Made by a program: the position numbers and the translations under genes. 64,000 nucleotides of DNA from Flavobacterium jumunjinense. GTDB lineage: Bacteria > Bacteroidota > Bacteroidia > Flavobacteriales > Flavobacteriaceae. The notes beneath the pieces are model-generated. The model had not been told where the DNA came from. It saw only the letters and a list, made by a program, of their open reading frames with translations, and searched no databases. The stretch lies in contig NZ_CP091285.1 of assembly GCF_021650975.2 (NCBI RefSeq), forward strand, positions 3,038,001-3,102,000. Reading direction: 5' to 3'. Shown here in pieces: positions 51,301 through 58,949 of the stretch (position 1 is its first letter; each line of letters begins with the position of its first letter).

Positions 51301-51546
51301 GCTTTTGTGATTCATGCTAGGTTGGTTCCTGGTCTACGTAGTAAGTGGGTTTATAATTTCATGAGTGTTTTAGCATTTGCATCTGTTGTAATGACTTATG
51401 TTGGTGTAAACTTTCATTTAAGCGGTTTGCATTCATATGCGTCAGGTGAGAAACAAAATGTAGTATATTATTTGTATATCTTCTTTGGAGTAGTTGTAGT
51501 TGGTATTTTGGCATATTTGAAATTTAGAAAGTATTATAAAAAATAA
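48382..51546 (+). CDS. ccsA: Cytochrome c biogenesis protein, ResB-CcsA fusion
   Basis: Haem delivery and attachment to periplasmic apocytochromes c (System II). The 1054-residue protein fuses a ResB/Ccs1-like N-terminal half (about 1-480, four helices around a large periplasmic domain) to a CcsA half (about 740-1050), with the haem-handling tryptophan-rich loop W953-G-R-Y-W957-G-W959-D960 and flanking His residues. The middle (about 480-740) holds a further extracytoplasmic domain with a signal-like helix (MMTTVLLLFFSVLGFSQ). This fusion is normal in Bacteroidota and relevant here because the window contains c-type haem proteins such as the peroxidase at 20435. Transcribed alone between two terminators. 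Confidence 0.93.
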   Translation: MDKKIFSFLFSTRLMAVLFIVMIISMAAGTFIEDAYNTDTARIIVYNAWWFEVIMVFFVINFIGNIKRYQLYKREKWATLLIHLSFIFIILGAFVTRYISYEGMMLIREGETENHMYSDKTYVSGFVDGEYKGEMRRRSFEKSRYFAPEIEDAWFLKPFFSNDFTIKGDFNSIPYVIEYDDFLMNVTETIEADPNGVQYFKMVESGDGSRHEHFLKEGEVQSIHNVLYAFNKFTQGAINISNEKGELSIQTPFEGNYMRMADKLQGKVAKDSVQPLQMRSLYNLAGTQFVFPDAPIKGKKAYKSNRDYTDKQTDDAVSVTIRCQGKEEKLLLVGSKGKQGVPQNIKVGDLDFTLFFGSKVYEMPFKIKLEDFIADKYPGTEKSYSAFKSKIEVQDAEMNKTFRDSVFMNNILDYRGFRFFQAGFDPDEKGTHLSVNHDQWGTWITYFGYFLLYFALMAILFDKNTRFGDLKRKIDKVNEKKKMMTTVLLLFFSVLGFSQEHKHQESDSKKVLEHIQKYKVSEEHAAEFGKVVIQDQSGRMKPINTFSSELLRKVSKKDTYEGLNSDQAFISMTQFPQYWYNVPIIYLNTKNDSIRKIAGIDSSVKYAPLISFFDEEGGYKLAPYLEGAYSAAVPNSFQKDFIETDKKINLLYDALSGQIMRVYPIPKDKNNKWVSYLEISETTGTALDSIKTVLPFYLDAVSKASQNNDYKLASSLLVGLKNYQKKYGQKVMLSDEKINSEILYNKYDVFKRLYYLYMLAGVFMLAFVLFKMFSEAKWVRYTVNFFHGLVILFFAIHTLGLIARWYISGHAPWSNAYESMIYVAWATMFFGVAFGRKSQLTLAATTFVGAMILMVAHMNWMDPEIGNLQPVLNSYWLMIHVAVIVASYGPFTLAMVLGLVALFLMIFTNSNNVKKMKLAIDELSYINEMSVTVGLVMLTIGNFLGGQWANESWGRYWGWDPKETWALISIFVYAFVIHARLVPGLRSKWVYNFMSVLAFASVVMTYVGVNFHLSGLHSYASGEKQNVVYYLYIFFGVVVVGILAYLKFRKYYKK

Positions 51547-51565
51547 TATAGTATTGACATAAAGG

Positions 51566-51603
51566 AAAAGACTATTCTAAGTAAAGAATAGTCTTTTTTT
51601 TTT
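51566..51603 (+). terminator. Terminator after ccsA
   Basis: AAAAGACTATTCT pairs with AGAATAGTCTTTT over a 6-base loop and is followed by about ten T residues. The stretch to 51848 beyond it holds no visible gene. Confidence 0.85.
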
Positions 51604-51848
51604 GCTGATTATTGTAAAAAAGTACAGCTTTTCAATTTTACTTTAATTGAAGCTCATTGCTGTTTACTACCAGTAGAAATTTGAATTTACTGTAAAATAA
51701 AAGGATTTTTTTTTCTTAACACAAAAAATTAAAGTATCGTTACGTTTCTATTTTACATTGAAATAAAGAAGGAGGAATAAGGATGTTTTTATTTGTAAGG
51801 CTAGGTAATTAAAATACTTATGTGTTCTGATGAAATGTAGTGGGAATG

Positions 51849-51885
51849 AAAAAAGGTTCAGTTAATTAAAACTGAACCTTTTTTA
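51849..51885. terminator. Terminator of the helicase gene
   Basis: AAAAAAGGTTCAGTT pairs with AACTGAACCTTTTTT over a short AT loop. It is immediately after the helicase stop codon on the minus strand and is also usable on the plus strand. Confidence 0.85.
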
Positions 51886-51903
51886 TGATATTATAAGAAG
51901 CTT

Positions 51904-53784
51904 TTATTCGCTTCTTCTTGAACGCTTTGCTTTTTCAAAGAATTTTGGACCATCACTAGATGATGATGAACTTCTAGAGTTTCTGTCAGTACTTCTGTCT
52001 CCACTTCTAAAATTTCTATCTCCACCACCGCTACGTCTGTCTCCACTGCTGTTGCTGTTTCTTCTATCTCCGCCACCGCTTCTTCCGCCGCTACGTCTGT
52101 CTCCACCGCCACTGTTTCTTCCACTGCTACGTCTATCTCCACCGCCGCCACGACCATTGTGATCTCTTCTTCCGCTGCTTCCGCCATCGTTTTTAGAAAT
52201 CTCTACATTAATCTTTCTGCCTTCATGGTTGTATGCGTTTAGAACTTCCATTACTTTAGGAGCAAGTCCTGCGTCAGTATTAAAGAAAGAAAAACCTTCT
52301 TTAACATCTACTTTGAATACGTCATCACGACCTAAGTCTAATGTGTCTTTTAAGAAGTCTTTTAACGACATCCAATCAAAATTATCTCTTGATCCAATGT
52401 TGATAAAGAAACGAACAGCTCCATCTGTAGGAATTGTTCCTGATTCTCTTCTTGTTCCTCCGTCTGAAGATAAATCTCTTGATTTTTTATAGTAATTGAT
52501 GAATCTATTGAATTCAACCGATACCATTTTCTTGATTAAGTCTTCTTTAGGTAAATCTTTTAATACTTCATAGATTGCTGGTAAGTAAGTATCAATTTCA
52601 TGATCTACTTCAACATCTTTGATTTTATTTGCTAAGTGAAATAATTGAATTTCGCAGATTTCAATTCCAGAAGGTATTGGTTTTTCTTCAAATTTCATTT
52701 TTATGATACGCTCAATTGATGAAATCTTACGTAATTCACTTTTTGTGATAATTACTAATGAAGTACCTGATTTTCCAGCACGACCAGTACGACCTGAACG
52801 GTGCGTGTAAGTCTCAACTTCATCTGGAAGTTGGTAGTTAATTACGTGTGTAATATCATCAACGTCAATTCCACGAGCAGCAACATCAGTTGCAACTAAC
52901 ATTTGAATTTGTCTTCCACGGAATGATTTCATTACTCCATCACGTTGTGATTGAGATAAATCTCCATGTAATGCAGCAGCGCTGTAACCATCTTCGATTA
53001 GTTTTTCAGCAACAGCTTGAGTATCACGTTTTGTTCTACAAAAAATTACAGAAAAAATATCTGGATTAGCATCAGCTAAACGCTTAAGTGCAGGGTAACG
53101 ATCACGAGCACTCACTAAGTAAAACTCATGAGATACATTTTCATTACCAGCATTTTTATGTCCAACTGTAATTTCAAGAGGGCTTCTCATGAATTCTTTT
53201 GCAATACGAGCAACTTCTTGCGGCATTGTTGCAGAGAATAACCATGTACTCTTTTCTTTAGGTGTGTCAGATAAGATAGCAGTAATGTCTTCATAGAATC
53301 CCATGTTTAACATTTCATCTGCCTCATCTAAGACACAATAATTAAGATTTTTAATGTTAACCATGTTTCGGTTAATCATGTCTTGCATTCTTCCAGGAGT
53401 TGCAACAATAATTTGTGCACCTCTTCTTATTTGGCTAGCTTGTTCTGTGATACTCGCTCCACCATAGATGGCAACAGTATTTAAACCTTTAATGTACTTA
53501 GAGTATAGTTTGATTTCATTTGTAATTTGAAGACATAACTCTCTTGTAGGCGATAAAATTAATGCTTGAGTTTCTTTGTTTTCAGCATTAATTTTTTGGA
53601 TAAGTGGAAACCCAAACGCTGCAGTCTTACCAGTTCCGGTTTGAGCTAACGCTACAATGTCTGTGTCTTTTTCCAATAATAGGGGAATCGCTTTTTCTTG
53701 TACTTCCGATGGACTTTCAAATCCAAGGTCTTTGATCGCGAGCAGTAGCGATTCGTTTAGACCTAATTGTTCAAATTTATTCAT
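51904..53784 (-). CDS. DEAD-box RNA helicase (DeaD/DbpA type) with RGG-like tail
   Basis: RNA helicase for ribosome assembly, cold adaptation or mRNA turnover. The 626-residue protein has all core motifs: AQTGTGKT (47-54), DEAD (153-156), SAT, and HRSGRTGRAG, followed by a DbpA-type RNA-binding domain (about 440-520) and a C-terminal low-complexity tail (about 530-626) rich in Gly, Arg, Ser and Asp with repeats of GGGDRRSGGR type. The tail likely binds RNA non-specifically or promotes phase separation. The ATG at 53784 is preferred over the TTG at 53808, because a -7 element overlaps the latter. The tail-coding DNA (52000-52200) is locally GC-rich and repetitive. Confidence 0.94.
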   Translation of the reverse strand: MNKFEQLGLNESLLLAIKDLGFESPSEVQEKAIPLLLEKDTDIVALAQTGTGKTAAFGFPLIQKINAENKETQALILSPTRELCLQITNEIKLYSKYIKGLNTVAIYGGASITEQASQIRRGAQIIVATPGRMQDMINRNMVNIKNLNYCVLDEADEMLNMGFYEDITAILSDTPKEKSTWLFSATMPQEVARIAKEFMRSPLEITVGHKNAGNENVSHEFYLVSARDRYPALKRLADANPDIFSVIFCRTKRDTQAVAEKLIEDGYSAAALHGDLSQSQRDGVMKSFRGRQIQMLVATDVAARGIDVDDITHVINYQLPDEVETYTHRSGRTGRAGKSGTSLVIITKSELRKISSIERIIKMKFEEKPIPSGIEICEIQLFHLANKIKDVEVDHEIDTYLPAIYEVLKDLPKEDLIKKMVSVEFNRFINYYKKSRDLSSDGGTRRESGTIPTDGAVRFFINIGSRDNFDWMSLKDFLKDTLDLGRDDVFKVDVKEGFSFFNTDAGLAPKVMEVLNAYNHEGRKINVEISKNDGGSSGRRDHNGRGGGGDRRSSGRNSGGGDRRSGGRSGGGDRRNSNSSGDRRSGGGDRNFRSGDRSTDRNSRSSSSSSDGPKFFEKAKRSRRSE

Positions 53785-53805
53785 GTATGTATTTAAAATT
53801 GGGTG

Positions 53806-53813
53806 CAAAAGTA
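53806..53813 (-). promoter_or_regulatory. Predicted -7 element of the helicase gene
   Basis: On the minus strand TACTTTTG matches TAnnTTTG, 22 bases before the ATG at 53784; its position excludes the upstream TTG start at 53808. Confidence 0.55.
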
Positions 53814-53919
53814 CTGTTTATTAATGAGATATGCTAATTTTTTTTAACTTGTTCAATATCAGAATCTTGATTTGTGAAATAAATGTAAAAAAACTCTGTA
53901 GTTTTATGATTGTAAGCCT

Positions 53920-53927
53920 TATTTTTG
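53920..53927 (+). promoter_or_regulatory. Predicted -7 element of the TRIC gene
   Basis: TATTTTTG matches TAnnTTTG, 16 bases before the ATG at 53944. Confidence 0.45.
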
Positions 53928-53943
53928 CAGAAAATGGATTATT

Positions 53944-54549
53944 ATGTTTCAACTTTTGGATTTTATTGGAACTTTTGTGTTTGCGGTTTCAGGTGTTTTA
54001 ACAGGTTTGAATAAAAAATTAGATTTATTTGGAGTTTTTATTATTGCTTTTGTGACTGCTTTAGGTGGGGGTACATTAAGAGATGTTTTGATTGGAAGAA
54101 CTCCTGTGGGTTGGATGTTGGATTTGCAATATGTTTATTTGATTGTTATAGGTTTTGTAGTAGCTATTGTTTTTCGAAAAAAGCTGGATAAACTAAGGGT
54201 GTCTATGTTTCTTTTTGATACAATTGGCTTAGGTATTTTTACGTTAATAGGTCTCGAAAAGGGAATTGAAAAAGGATTGCATCCTATTGTTTGTATTGCG
54301 TTAGGTGCTATGACAGCTACTTTTGGTGGTGTCATTCGAGATATTTTGTGTAATGAAATACCAGTAGTTTTCAGAAGAGAAATTTATGCTACTGTTTGTA
54401 TTTTGGGTGGTGTTTTGTTTTTTGTTTTACAAAATTGTAATGTAAGTAACGATTTTATATATCTAACAACTACTGTTTTTATGATCGTATTGCGACTTTT
54501 GGCTGTAAAATATAAGTGGTATTTACCGACTTTGTATTATAAAGGATAG
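53944..54549 (+). CDS. Trimeric intracellular cation (TRIC) channel family protein
   Basis: A 201-residue membrane protein of the TRIC/UPF0126 (YicG) family with seven helices formed by two repeated glycine-rich units. The repeats are visible as [34 protein letters not shown] and the second copy [17 protein letters not shown]; the paired R-D residues are the family signature (quoted motifs: [17 protein letters not shown]). Bacterial TRICs conduct K+ and possibly glycine-linked substrates; the physiological role is unsettled. Its 3' end overlaps the convergent rdgB gene by 13 bases (54537-54549). Confidence 0.92.
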   Translation: MFQLLDFIGTFVFAVSGVLTGLNKKLDLFGVFIIAFVTALGGGTLRDVLIGRTPVGWMLDLQYVYLIVIGFVVAIVFRKKLDKLRVSMFLFDTIGLGIFTLIGLEKGIEKGLHPIVCIALGAMTATFGGVIRDILCNEIPVVFRREIYATVCILGGVLFFVLQNCNVSNDFIYLTTTVFMIVLRLLAVKYKWYLPTLYYKG

Positions 54550-55118
54550 TTTAAAATAAATGTGATTAATTCTTTAGTAGCTTTTCCTCTATGGCTTAAT
54601 AGTGCTTTTTCTTTTTGTTCAATTTCTGCAAATGTTTTATTATTTCCTTTAGGAAGGAATATTGGGTCATATCCAAAGCCTTTATTTCCTTTCTTTTCGT
54701 TGGTAATGGTTCCGTTTGCTATTCCTGTAAATGAATATTGTTTTCCATTTAGGTTTAATGTGATAACGGTTTTGAAATTAGCATTTCTGTTTTCTTTGTC
54801 TTTTAATTCAGTTAACAACTTATTCATGTTGTCTTCTGAGTTTTTTTGATCTCCAGCATACCTAGCTGAATAAACGCCAGGTGCTCCATTTAAAGCATCT
54901 ACTTCAAGTCCTGTGTCGTCTGCAAAGCAATCGTAACCAAATTTTTCACTAACATAGTTTGCTTTTAAAATTGCGTTACCTTCAATCGTATCTGCTGTTT
55001 CTGGAATGTCATCATAGCATCCAATTTCTTCAAGGCTTAAAATTTGGATTTCTTTTGGCAGCATTTGCTGAATTTCAGCGATTTTGTTTTTATTATTGGA
55101 TGCAAAAACTAACTTCAT
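54537..55118 (-). CDS. rdgB: Non-canonical purine NTP pyrophosphatase (RdgB/HAM1)
   Basis: Hydrolyses ITP, dITP and XTP to monophosphates to keep them out of nucleic acids. The 193-residue protein has the family motifs [11 protein letters not shown] (1st loop), [25 protein letters not shown] (quoted parts: [24 protein letters not shown]), [10 protein letters not shown] and SHRGKAT. All are intact. It is 13 bases downstream of the LpxL-like gene start region on the same strand and convergent with the TRIC gene, overlapping its end. Confidence 0.95.
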   Translation of the reverse strand: MKLVFASNNKNKIAEIQQMLPKEIQILSLEEIGCYDDIPETADTIEGNAILKANYVSEKFGYDCFADDTGLEVDALNGAPGVYSARYAGDQKNSEDNMNKLLTELKDKENRNANFKTVITLNLNGKQYSFTGIANGTITNEKKGNKGFGYDPIFLPKGNNKTFAEIEQKEKALLSHRGKATKELITFILNYPL

Positions 55119-55131
55119 AATTGTTTAAAAT

Positions 55132-56007
55132 TTAATTTTCTCTTTTGTGTTTCCATCTTTTATGAGTCCAAAGGTAGAATTCTGGAGCTTCATGAATCTG
55201 TTCTTCTACTTTTTTCATGAATGCTTCCGATATTTCAAAATTTGGTATTGATTTAGCATTGTCGGTCATTAATTCCATTGAAGCTTCATAGTAGCCTCTC
55301 TTTATTTTTTTAGTTTTTAAGAACATGACTGTTAAGTCTAGTCTTTTGGCTAATAATTCGGCACCAACGTGTATTGGTGTTTCGATTCCCATAAACTTCG
55401 CCCAGTGCGCTTTTGAAGATGATTTTGGGGATTGGTCACTTGCGAAGCCATAGATGCTTAATATCCCGTTTTTATGATTGCTTTCTATTGTTGAAATGGT
55501 TTCTTTAGTTGTGATTAGTTTTGCTTCGAATTTTGATCGTATATCGTGAACAAGTTTGTCAAAGTATTTATTTGAAATCTTCTTATAGATACCAATTCCT
55601 TTAAAGGTGATGTAGTAATTCATTGAAACTACCCATTCATAACTAGCGTAATGTGCACATAATAAAGCAATGCTTTTTCCTTTTTTTTCGGTTTCTAAAT
55701 AAAGATCCATGTTTTTAAATTTGAATCTCTTTTGAATTTCTTTTTTAGAAATAGTCATTGTTTTGATCATTTCTAAAAACATATCACACATGTGTGAATA
55801 GAATTTTTTCTCAATGATTTTTCTTTCTTCATTGCTTAGGTGTGGTAGAGCCATAGCTAAGTTTCCTCGTACAACCTTTGTTCTGTATCCGATAACTCTG
55901 TAGACTAAAAAGCATACAAAATCTGAAAAAATATAAAGCAAAGGGAATGGTAGAATTGAAATTAAGAATAGAATAGGGTAGAGAAGAATATATACTATTA
56001 ACTGCAT
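55132..56007 (-). CDS. Lysophospholipid/lipid A acyltransferase (LpxL/HtrB family)
   Basis: A 291-residue protein with an N-terminal membrane anchor (about 5-30) and the HtrB acyltransferase domain. The catalytic H-x4-E motif is H119-YASY-E124 (usual form HxxxxD/E), and FYLWTHKRWKHKR near the C-terminus is typical of the family. It probably adds a secondary acyl chain to lipid A, or acylates an ornithine-type lipid; which one is not shown. It precedes rdgB by 13 bases on the minus strand. Confidence 0.88.
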   Translation of the reverse strand: MQLIVYILLYPILFLISILPFPLLYIFSDFVCFLVYRVIGYRTKVVRGNLAMALPHLSNEERKIIEKKFYSHMCDMFLEMIKTMTISKKEIQKRFKFKNMDLYLETEKKGKSIALLCAHYASYEWVVSMNYYITFKGIGIYKKISNKYFDKLVHDIRSKFEAKLITTKETISTIESNHKNGILSIYGFASDQSPKSSSKAHWAKFMGIETPIHVGAELLAKRLDLTVMFLKTKKIKRGYYEASMELMTDNAKSIPNFEISEAFMKKVEEQIHEAPEFYLWTHKRWKHKREN

Positions 56008-56022
56008 TGTTGTTTTTTTTTA

Positions 56023-56030
56023 CAAATATA
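56023..56030 (-). promoter_or_regulatory. Predicted -7 element of the LpxL-like gene
   Basis: On the minus strand TATATTTG matches TAnnTTTG, 15 bases before the ATG at 56007, giving a very short leader. Confidence 0.45.
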
Positions 56031-56091
56031 CTTTTTTAAAATAATAAGGAAATAGGTAAACTATTATTAAATTTACAAAAAAAAATATTTT

Positions 56092-56730
56092 ATGGATTTA
56101 CTTTTAATAGTAATTATAGCTGTAACAGTTTTGGTAAGTTATAAAGGGTTTAATGATTTTAATTTCTTTAGAAAATATGAATTTCATATTGGAAGTATTA
56201 GAAGTGGTGAGCAGATTAGAATGATAACATCTGGTTTTCTTCATGGTGATATGATGCATTTAGCGTTTAATATGATCACATTTTATTTTTTTGCACCCTA
56301 TGTTTTGGGAAATTTGGGTCGCATTTATTTCTTGTATGTGTATTTTGGAAGTCTAATTGCTGGTAGTTTATTAACGCTTTATATGCACAAGAATGACTAT
56401 TCGTATAGGGCTATTGGAGCATCGGGAGCGGTTACAGGTGTAATTTATAGTGCGATTTTACTAGATCCGAATATTACTTTAGGGTTGTATTTTGTTATAC
56501 CAATTCCTGGTTATTTATTTGGTATTGGTTATTTGTTATACTCTATTTATGGGATGAAAGCAAAAAGAGATAATATTGGTCATACGGCTCATTTTGGTGG
56601 TGCTATTGGTGGGTATTTGATTACAATTATGAAAGAGCCTTCGTTGTTGCAAACCAATACTCGAATGGTTGTTTTGTTGTTAATACCTATGGTAGTATTA
56701 TTTTATATGCACAAAACAAATAAATTATAA
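56092..56730 (+). CDS. Rhomboid family intramembrane serine protease
   Basis: A 212-residue membrane protein with six to seven helices. The catalytic Ser is S111 in G109-A-S-G, and the catalytic His is H167 in HTAHFGGAIGGYL; the L1-loop HGDMMHLAFNMITFYFF is the usual rhomboid signature. It cleaves membrane-spanning substrates; targets are unknown. Transcribed divergently from the LpxL-like gene and followed by the SIMPL gene. Confidence 0.93.
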   Translation: MDLLLIVIIAVTVLVSYKGFNDFNFFRKYEFHIGSIRSGEQIRMITSGFLHGDMMHLAFNMITFYFFAPYVLGNLGRIYFLYVYFGSLIAGSLLTLYMHKNDYSYRAIGASGAVTGVIYSAILLDPNITLGLYFVIPIPGYLFGIGYLLYSIYGMKAKRDNIGHTAHFGGAIGGYLITIMKEPSLLQTNTRMVVLLLIPMVVLFYMHKTNKL

Positions 56731-56779
56731 TTTGGCATGAGAATTGATTAGTATAAACAGAAATAAAAATAAAAAAAAC

Positions 56780-57463
56780 ATGAAAAAAGTAATTTTAGTA
56801 TTAACATTTGTAACTACAATAATGCAAGCACAAGAAAGTAAGTTGGTTCCACAAATTTCGGTTTCGGGAGAAGGGAAGGTAAAGGTAGTACCAGATCAAG
56901 CAATAATTACAGTAGGGGTAGAGAATAAAGGGAAAGATGCTACAGAGGTGAAAAGGAAAAACGATGAAACGGTGGATTTGGTAATTAAAACAATAAAAAA
57001 GTTAGGAATTCCTGCTTCAGATTTTCAAACACAAAGAGTTTCGTTGTATAAAAATTTTGATTACGAAACGAAAAAAGAGCATTATGTTGCAAGCCAGACA
57101 ATAAAGATTGAATTGAAAGATTTGTCAAAATATGATGCTGTAATGGTAGATTTGTTAGGAAGTGGTATTAATCAAATTCAAGGAGTGGAGTTTAAATCTT
57201 CTAAAATGGCTCAATATGAAAGCGATGCTAGAAAGAAAGCGGTATTAGACGCAAAAAAGAAAGCAGAAGATTATGCTGCTGTATTGAATCAGAAAGTGGG
57301 TAAGGCAATTATGATTTCAGATAACACACAAGCAGCTTTTCCTCAGCCAATGTATAGAAATGTAATGGTGAAAGAAATGGCAATGGATGGAGAGAATGAA
57401 ACCTTAGCTATTGGAGAGATTGAGATAGATGCTAATGTGACTATTAGTTTTTTATTGGACTAA
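56780..57463 (+). CDS. SIMPL (DUF541) domain periplasmic protein
   Basis: A 227-residue exported protein (signal peptide about 1-16, TIMQAQES) with one SIMPL/DUF541 domain: ISVSGEGKVKVVPDQAIITVGVENKGK, the DFQTQRVSLYKNFDYE segment and the YESDARKKAVLDAKKKAEDYAAVLNQKVGK helix (quoted parts: ARKKAVLDAKKKAEDYA). The family has unknown function and sometimes assembles in the envelope. The ATG at 56780 is preferred over the TTG at 56744. A second, more divergent SIMPL gene lies at the right edge of the window (63270). Confidence 0.9.
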   Translation: MKKVILVLTFVTTIMQAQESKLVPQISVSGEGKVKVVPDQAIITVGVENKGKDATEVKRKNDETVDLVIKTIKKLGIPASDFQTQRVSLYKNFDYETKKEHYVASQTIKIELKDLSKYDAVMVDLLGSGINQIQGVEFKSSKMAQYESDARKKAVLDAKKKAEDYAAVLNQKVGKAIMISDNTQAAFPQPMYRNVMVKEMAMDGENETLAIGEIEIDANVTISFLLD

Positions 57464-57482
57464 GTTTAGGAAAACATTGAAC

Positions 57483-57518
57483 AAAAAAAAACACTTAAGA
57501 AATCTTAAGTGTTTTTTT
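57483..57518. terminator. Bidirectional terminator
   Basis: AAAAAAAACACTTAAGA pairs with TCTTAAGTGTTTTTTT over a 2-base loop. It ends the SIMPL gene and also the minus-strand tRNA transcript. Confidence 0.85.
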
Positions 57519-57524
57519 GTTTCG

Positions 57525-57605
57525 TGGGGAGAGCAGGATTCGAACCTGCGAAGTTTTCACAGCAGATTTACAGTCTGCCCTCGTTGGCCGCTTGAGTATC
57601 TCCCC
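57525..57605 (-). tRNA. trnY: tRNA-Tyr (GTA)
   Basis: On the minus strand an 81-base class II tRNA folds cleanly: acceptor GGGGAGA/TCTCCCC, D arm, anticodon stem GCAGA/TCTGC with loop CTGTAAA (anticodon GTA), a long variable arm, and T arm GCAGG-TTCGAAT-CCTGC. The discriminator base is A and CCA is not encoded. It is a single tRNA gene with a terminator immediately downstream. Confidence 0.96.
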
Positions 57606-57720
57606 GACGCCATATTTGTTTCAGTAAAGCGATGCAAATATAGGATGCTTTTTGAAATAAACAAATGTTTTTTTGATTATTTTTTAAAGTATTTTGTAAG
57701 TAATTGTGAATGAAAAGTAT

Positions 57721-57748
57721 AAAAAAAAATTCCAATGGAAGTTTTTTT
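57721..57748 (-). terminator. Terminator after the first TlpA gene
   Basis: On the minus strand AAAAAAACTTCC-ATT-GGAA is followed by a long U-run, 27 bases after the stop codon at 57775. Confidence 0.7.
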
Positions 57749-57774
57749 AAAATCATTGTTTTTTTGATGAATTA

Positions 57775-58887
57775 TTACTTTAAAAGCTCTCTTACTTTTG
57801 CTACTAATTCTTCTCCACGAAGGTCTTTTGCAATAATATTTCCTTTTTCATCTAAAATATAGGTAGCAGGAATTGATTTAATAGAATATAATTCAGCAAT
57901 TGGATCTTGCCAAAATTTTAAATTTGAAACATGTGTCCAAGTTAACTCATCTTTAGCGATAGCTTCTTTCCATTTTAAAGCATCACGATCTAAAGAAACC
58001 CCGATTATATTTAAACCTTTTGAATGATACTCATTGTACATGGCAACAACATTTGGGTTTTCTGCTCTACATGGTCCACACCAAGAAGCCCAAAAATCGA
58101 TAATTGTAATTTTTCCTAACGATTCTTTTAAAGAAATCATTTTTCCATCGGGAGAAGGTCCAGAAAAATCAGGAGCTTTTTTACCAATACTTAAATTGCC
58201 CATAGATTTTAATGTTTTCTCTATATTTTTAGCATATTTGGTTTCTAAAGATTCTTTTCCAAGTTTGTTATAGAACTCTTGTGTTTCTTCTGTTGTTATT
58301 GACTGATTAAGCATTAGATTTTCGAGTATTAGAACTGAAATGAAAGCTTTAGGGTTGTTTTTGATGAAATTTGTTGATACACCTTTCATTTCGTCTTGAA
58401 GTGCTGTAAAGCTCTTCATAATGCTGTTAATAGTCGCAGTGTCTTTAGTTTGTTGCGCTGTTTGCATTTTGCTCATGTTTTCTTGCTGAAAACTTAACAT
58501 TTTTTTGTTTACAATTCCTATTTTGTCACTGAATTCTTGAAACTTATCATTGTTTTGTGTTCCGCTAATTCTTGATTTATTCAAACTGTCTTTATCGAAT
58601 GTAATAGCTATTTTTCCTTTCTCTAATATAAAAGGTAATCCTGCTTTTTCTTTTTCAAGTTTAATAAAAGCAATGTCTGAGTTTTCAATATTACCTTTGA
58701 ATTCAAATTTTCCATTTTTAATAACTGTACTGTCTTTTAAAATTGGAGTATTGTCTTTAACTTCTTCAATAAAAATTTTAGAATTATTTACTGATGAATT
58801 AATTGTACCAGAAATAGTAAACTCTTTTTGTGCATTTGCATAAAATACACAAAAAAATAAAATTAGTGTAAAGTGTGTGTGTTTCAT
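57775..58887 (-). CDS. TlpA-family thiol-disulfide protein with DUF4369-like N-terminus (periplasmic copy)
   Basis: A 370-residue protein with an ordinary signal peptide (about 1-19, ANAQ), a beta-rich DUF4369-type domain (about 20-120), a helical linker, and a C-terminal thioredoxin/AhpC-TSA domain (about 230-370) with active site W269-C270-G271-P272-C273 and cis-Pro in KSIPATYIL. Such proteins reduce disulfides in the periplasm, for example on apocytochromes c. It is a clear paralogue of the next gene (58950): WASWCGPC, VSLDRDALKWKEAIAKDELTW (quoted in part) and the ends match closely, but this copy lacks the lipobox. Confidence 0.9.
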   Translation of the reverse strand: MKHTHFTLILFFCVFYANAQKEFTISGTINSSVNNSKIFIEEVKDNTPILKDSTVIKNGKFEFKGNIENSDIAFIKLEKEKAGLPFILEKGKIAITFDKDSLNKSRISGTQNNDKFQEFSDKIGIVNKKMLSFQQENMSKMQTAQQTKDTATINSIMKSFTALQDEMKGVSTNFIKNNPKAFISVLILENLMLNQSITTEETQEFYNKLGKESLETKYAKNIEKTLKSMGNLSIGKKAPDFSGPSPDGKMISLKESLGKITIIDFWASWCGPCRAENPNVVAMYNEYHSKGLNIIGVSLDRDALKWKEAIAKDELTWTHVSNLKFWQDPIAELYSIKSIPATYILDEKGNIIAKDLRGEELVAKVRELLK

Positions 58888-58902
58888 TTTTTAAAAATAT
58901 AA

Positions 58903-58929
58903 AAAAAATCTCCATTTTGGAGATTTTTA
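58903..58929 (-). terminator. Terminator between the two TlpA genes
   Basis: AAAATCTCCA pairs with TGGAGATTTT over a 3-base loop, with T-runs; it ends the upstream paralogue. Confidence 0.75.
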
Positions 58930-58949
58930 TAACTAATATTGTTTTGAGA

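Noticed and set aside
51604..51848. Short open frame with a GGAGG-like site at about 51770-51812
   Set aside because: The frame is only nine codons long; the purine-rich run is probably coincidence.
51891..52187. Minus-strand protein rich in Glu, Val and Ala (98 residues)
   Set aside because: It is an alternative frame of the repetitive helicase tail; the composition reflects the RGG-coding repeats.
57477..57713. Plus-strand open frame of 78 codons
   Set aside because: It runs through the tRNA-Tyr gene on the other strand and the terminator, so it is not a gene.
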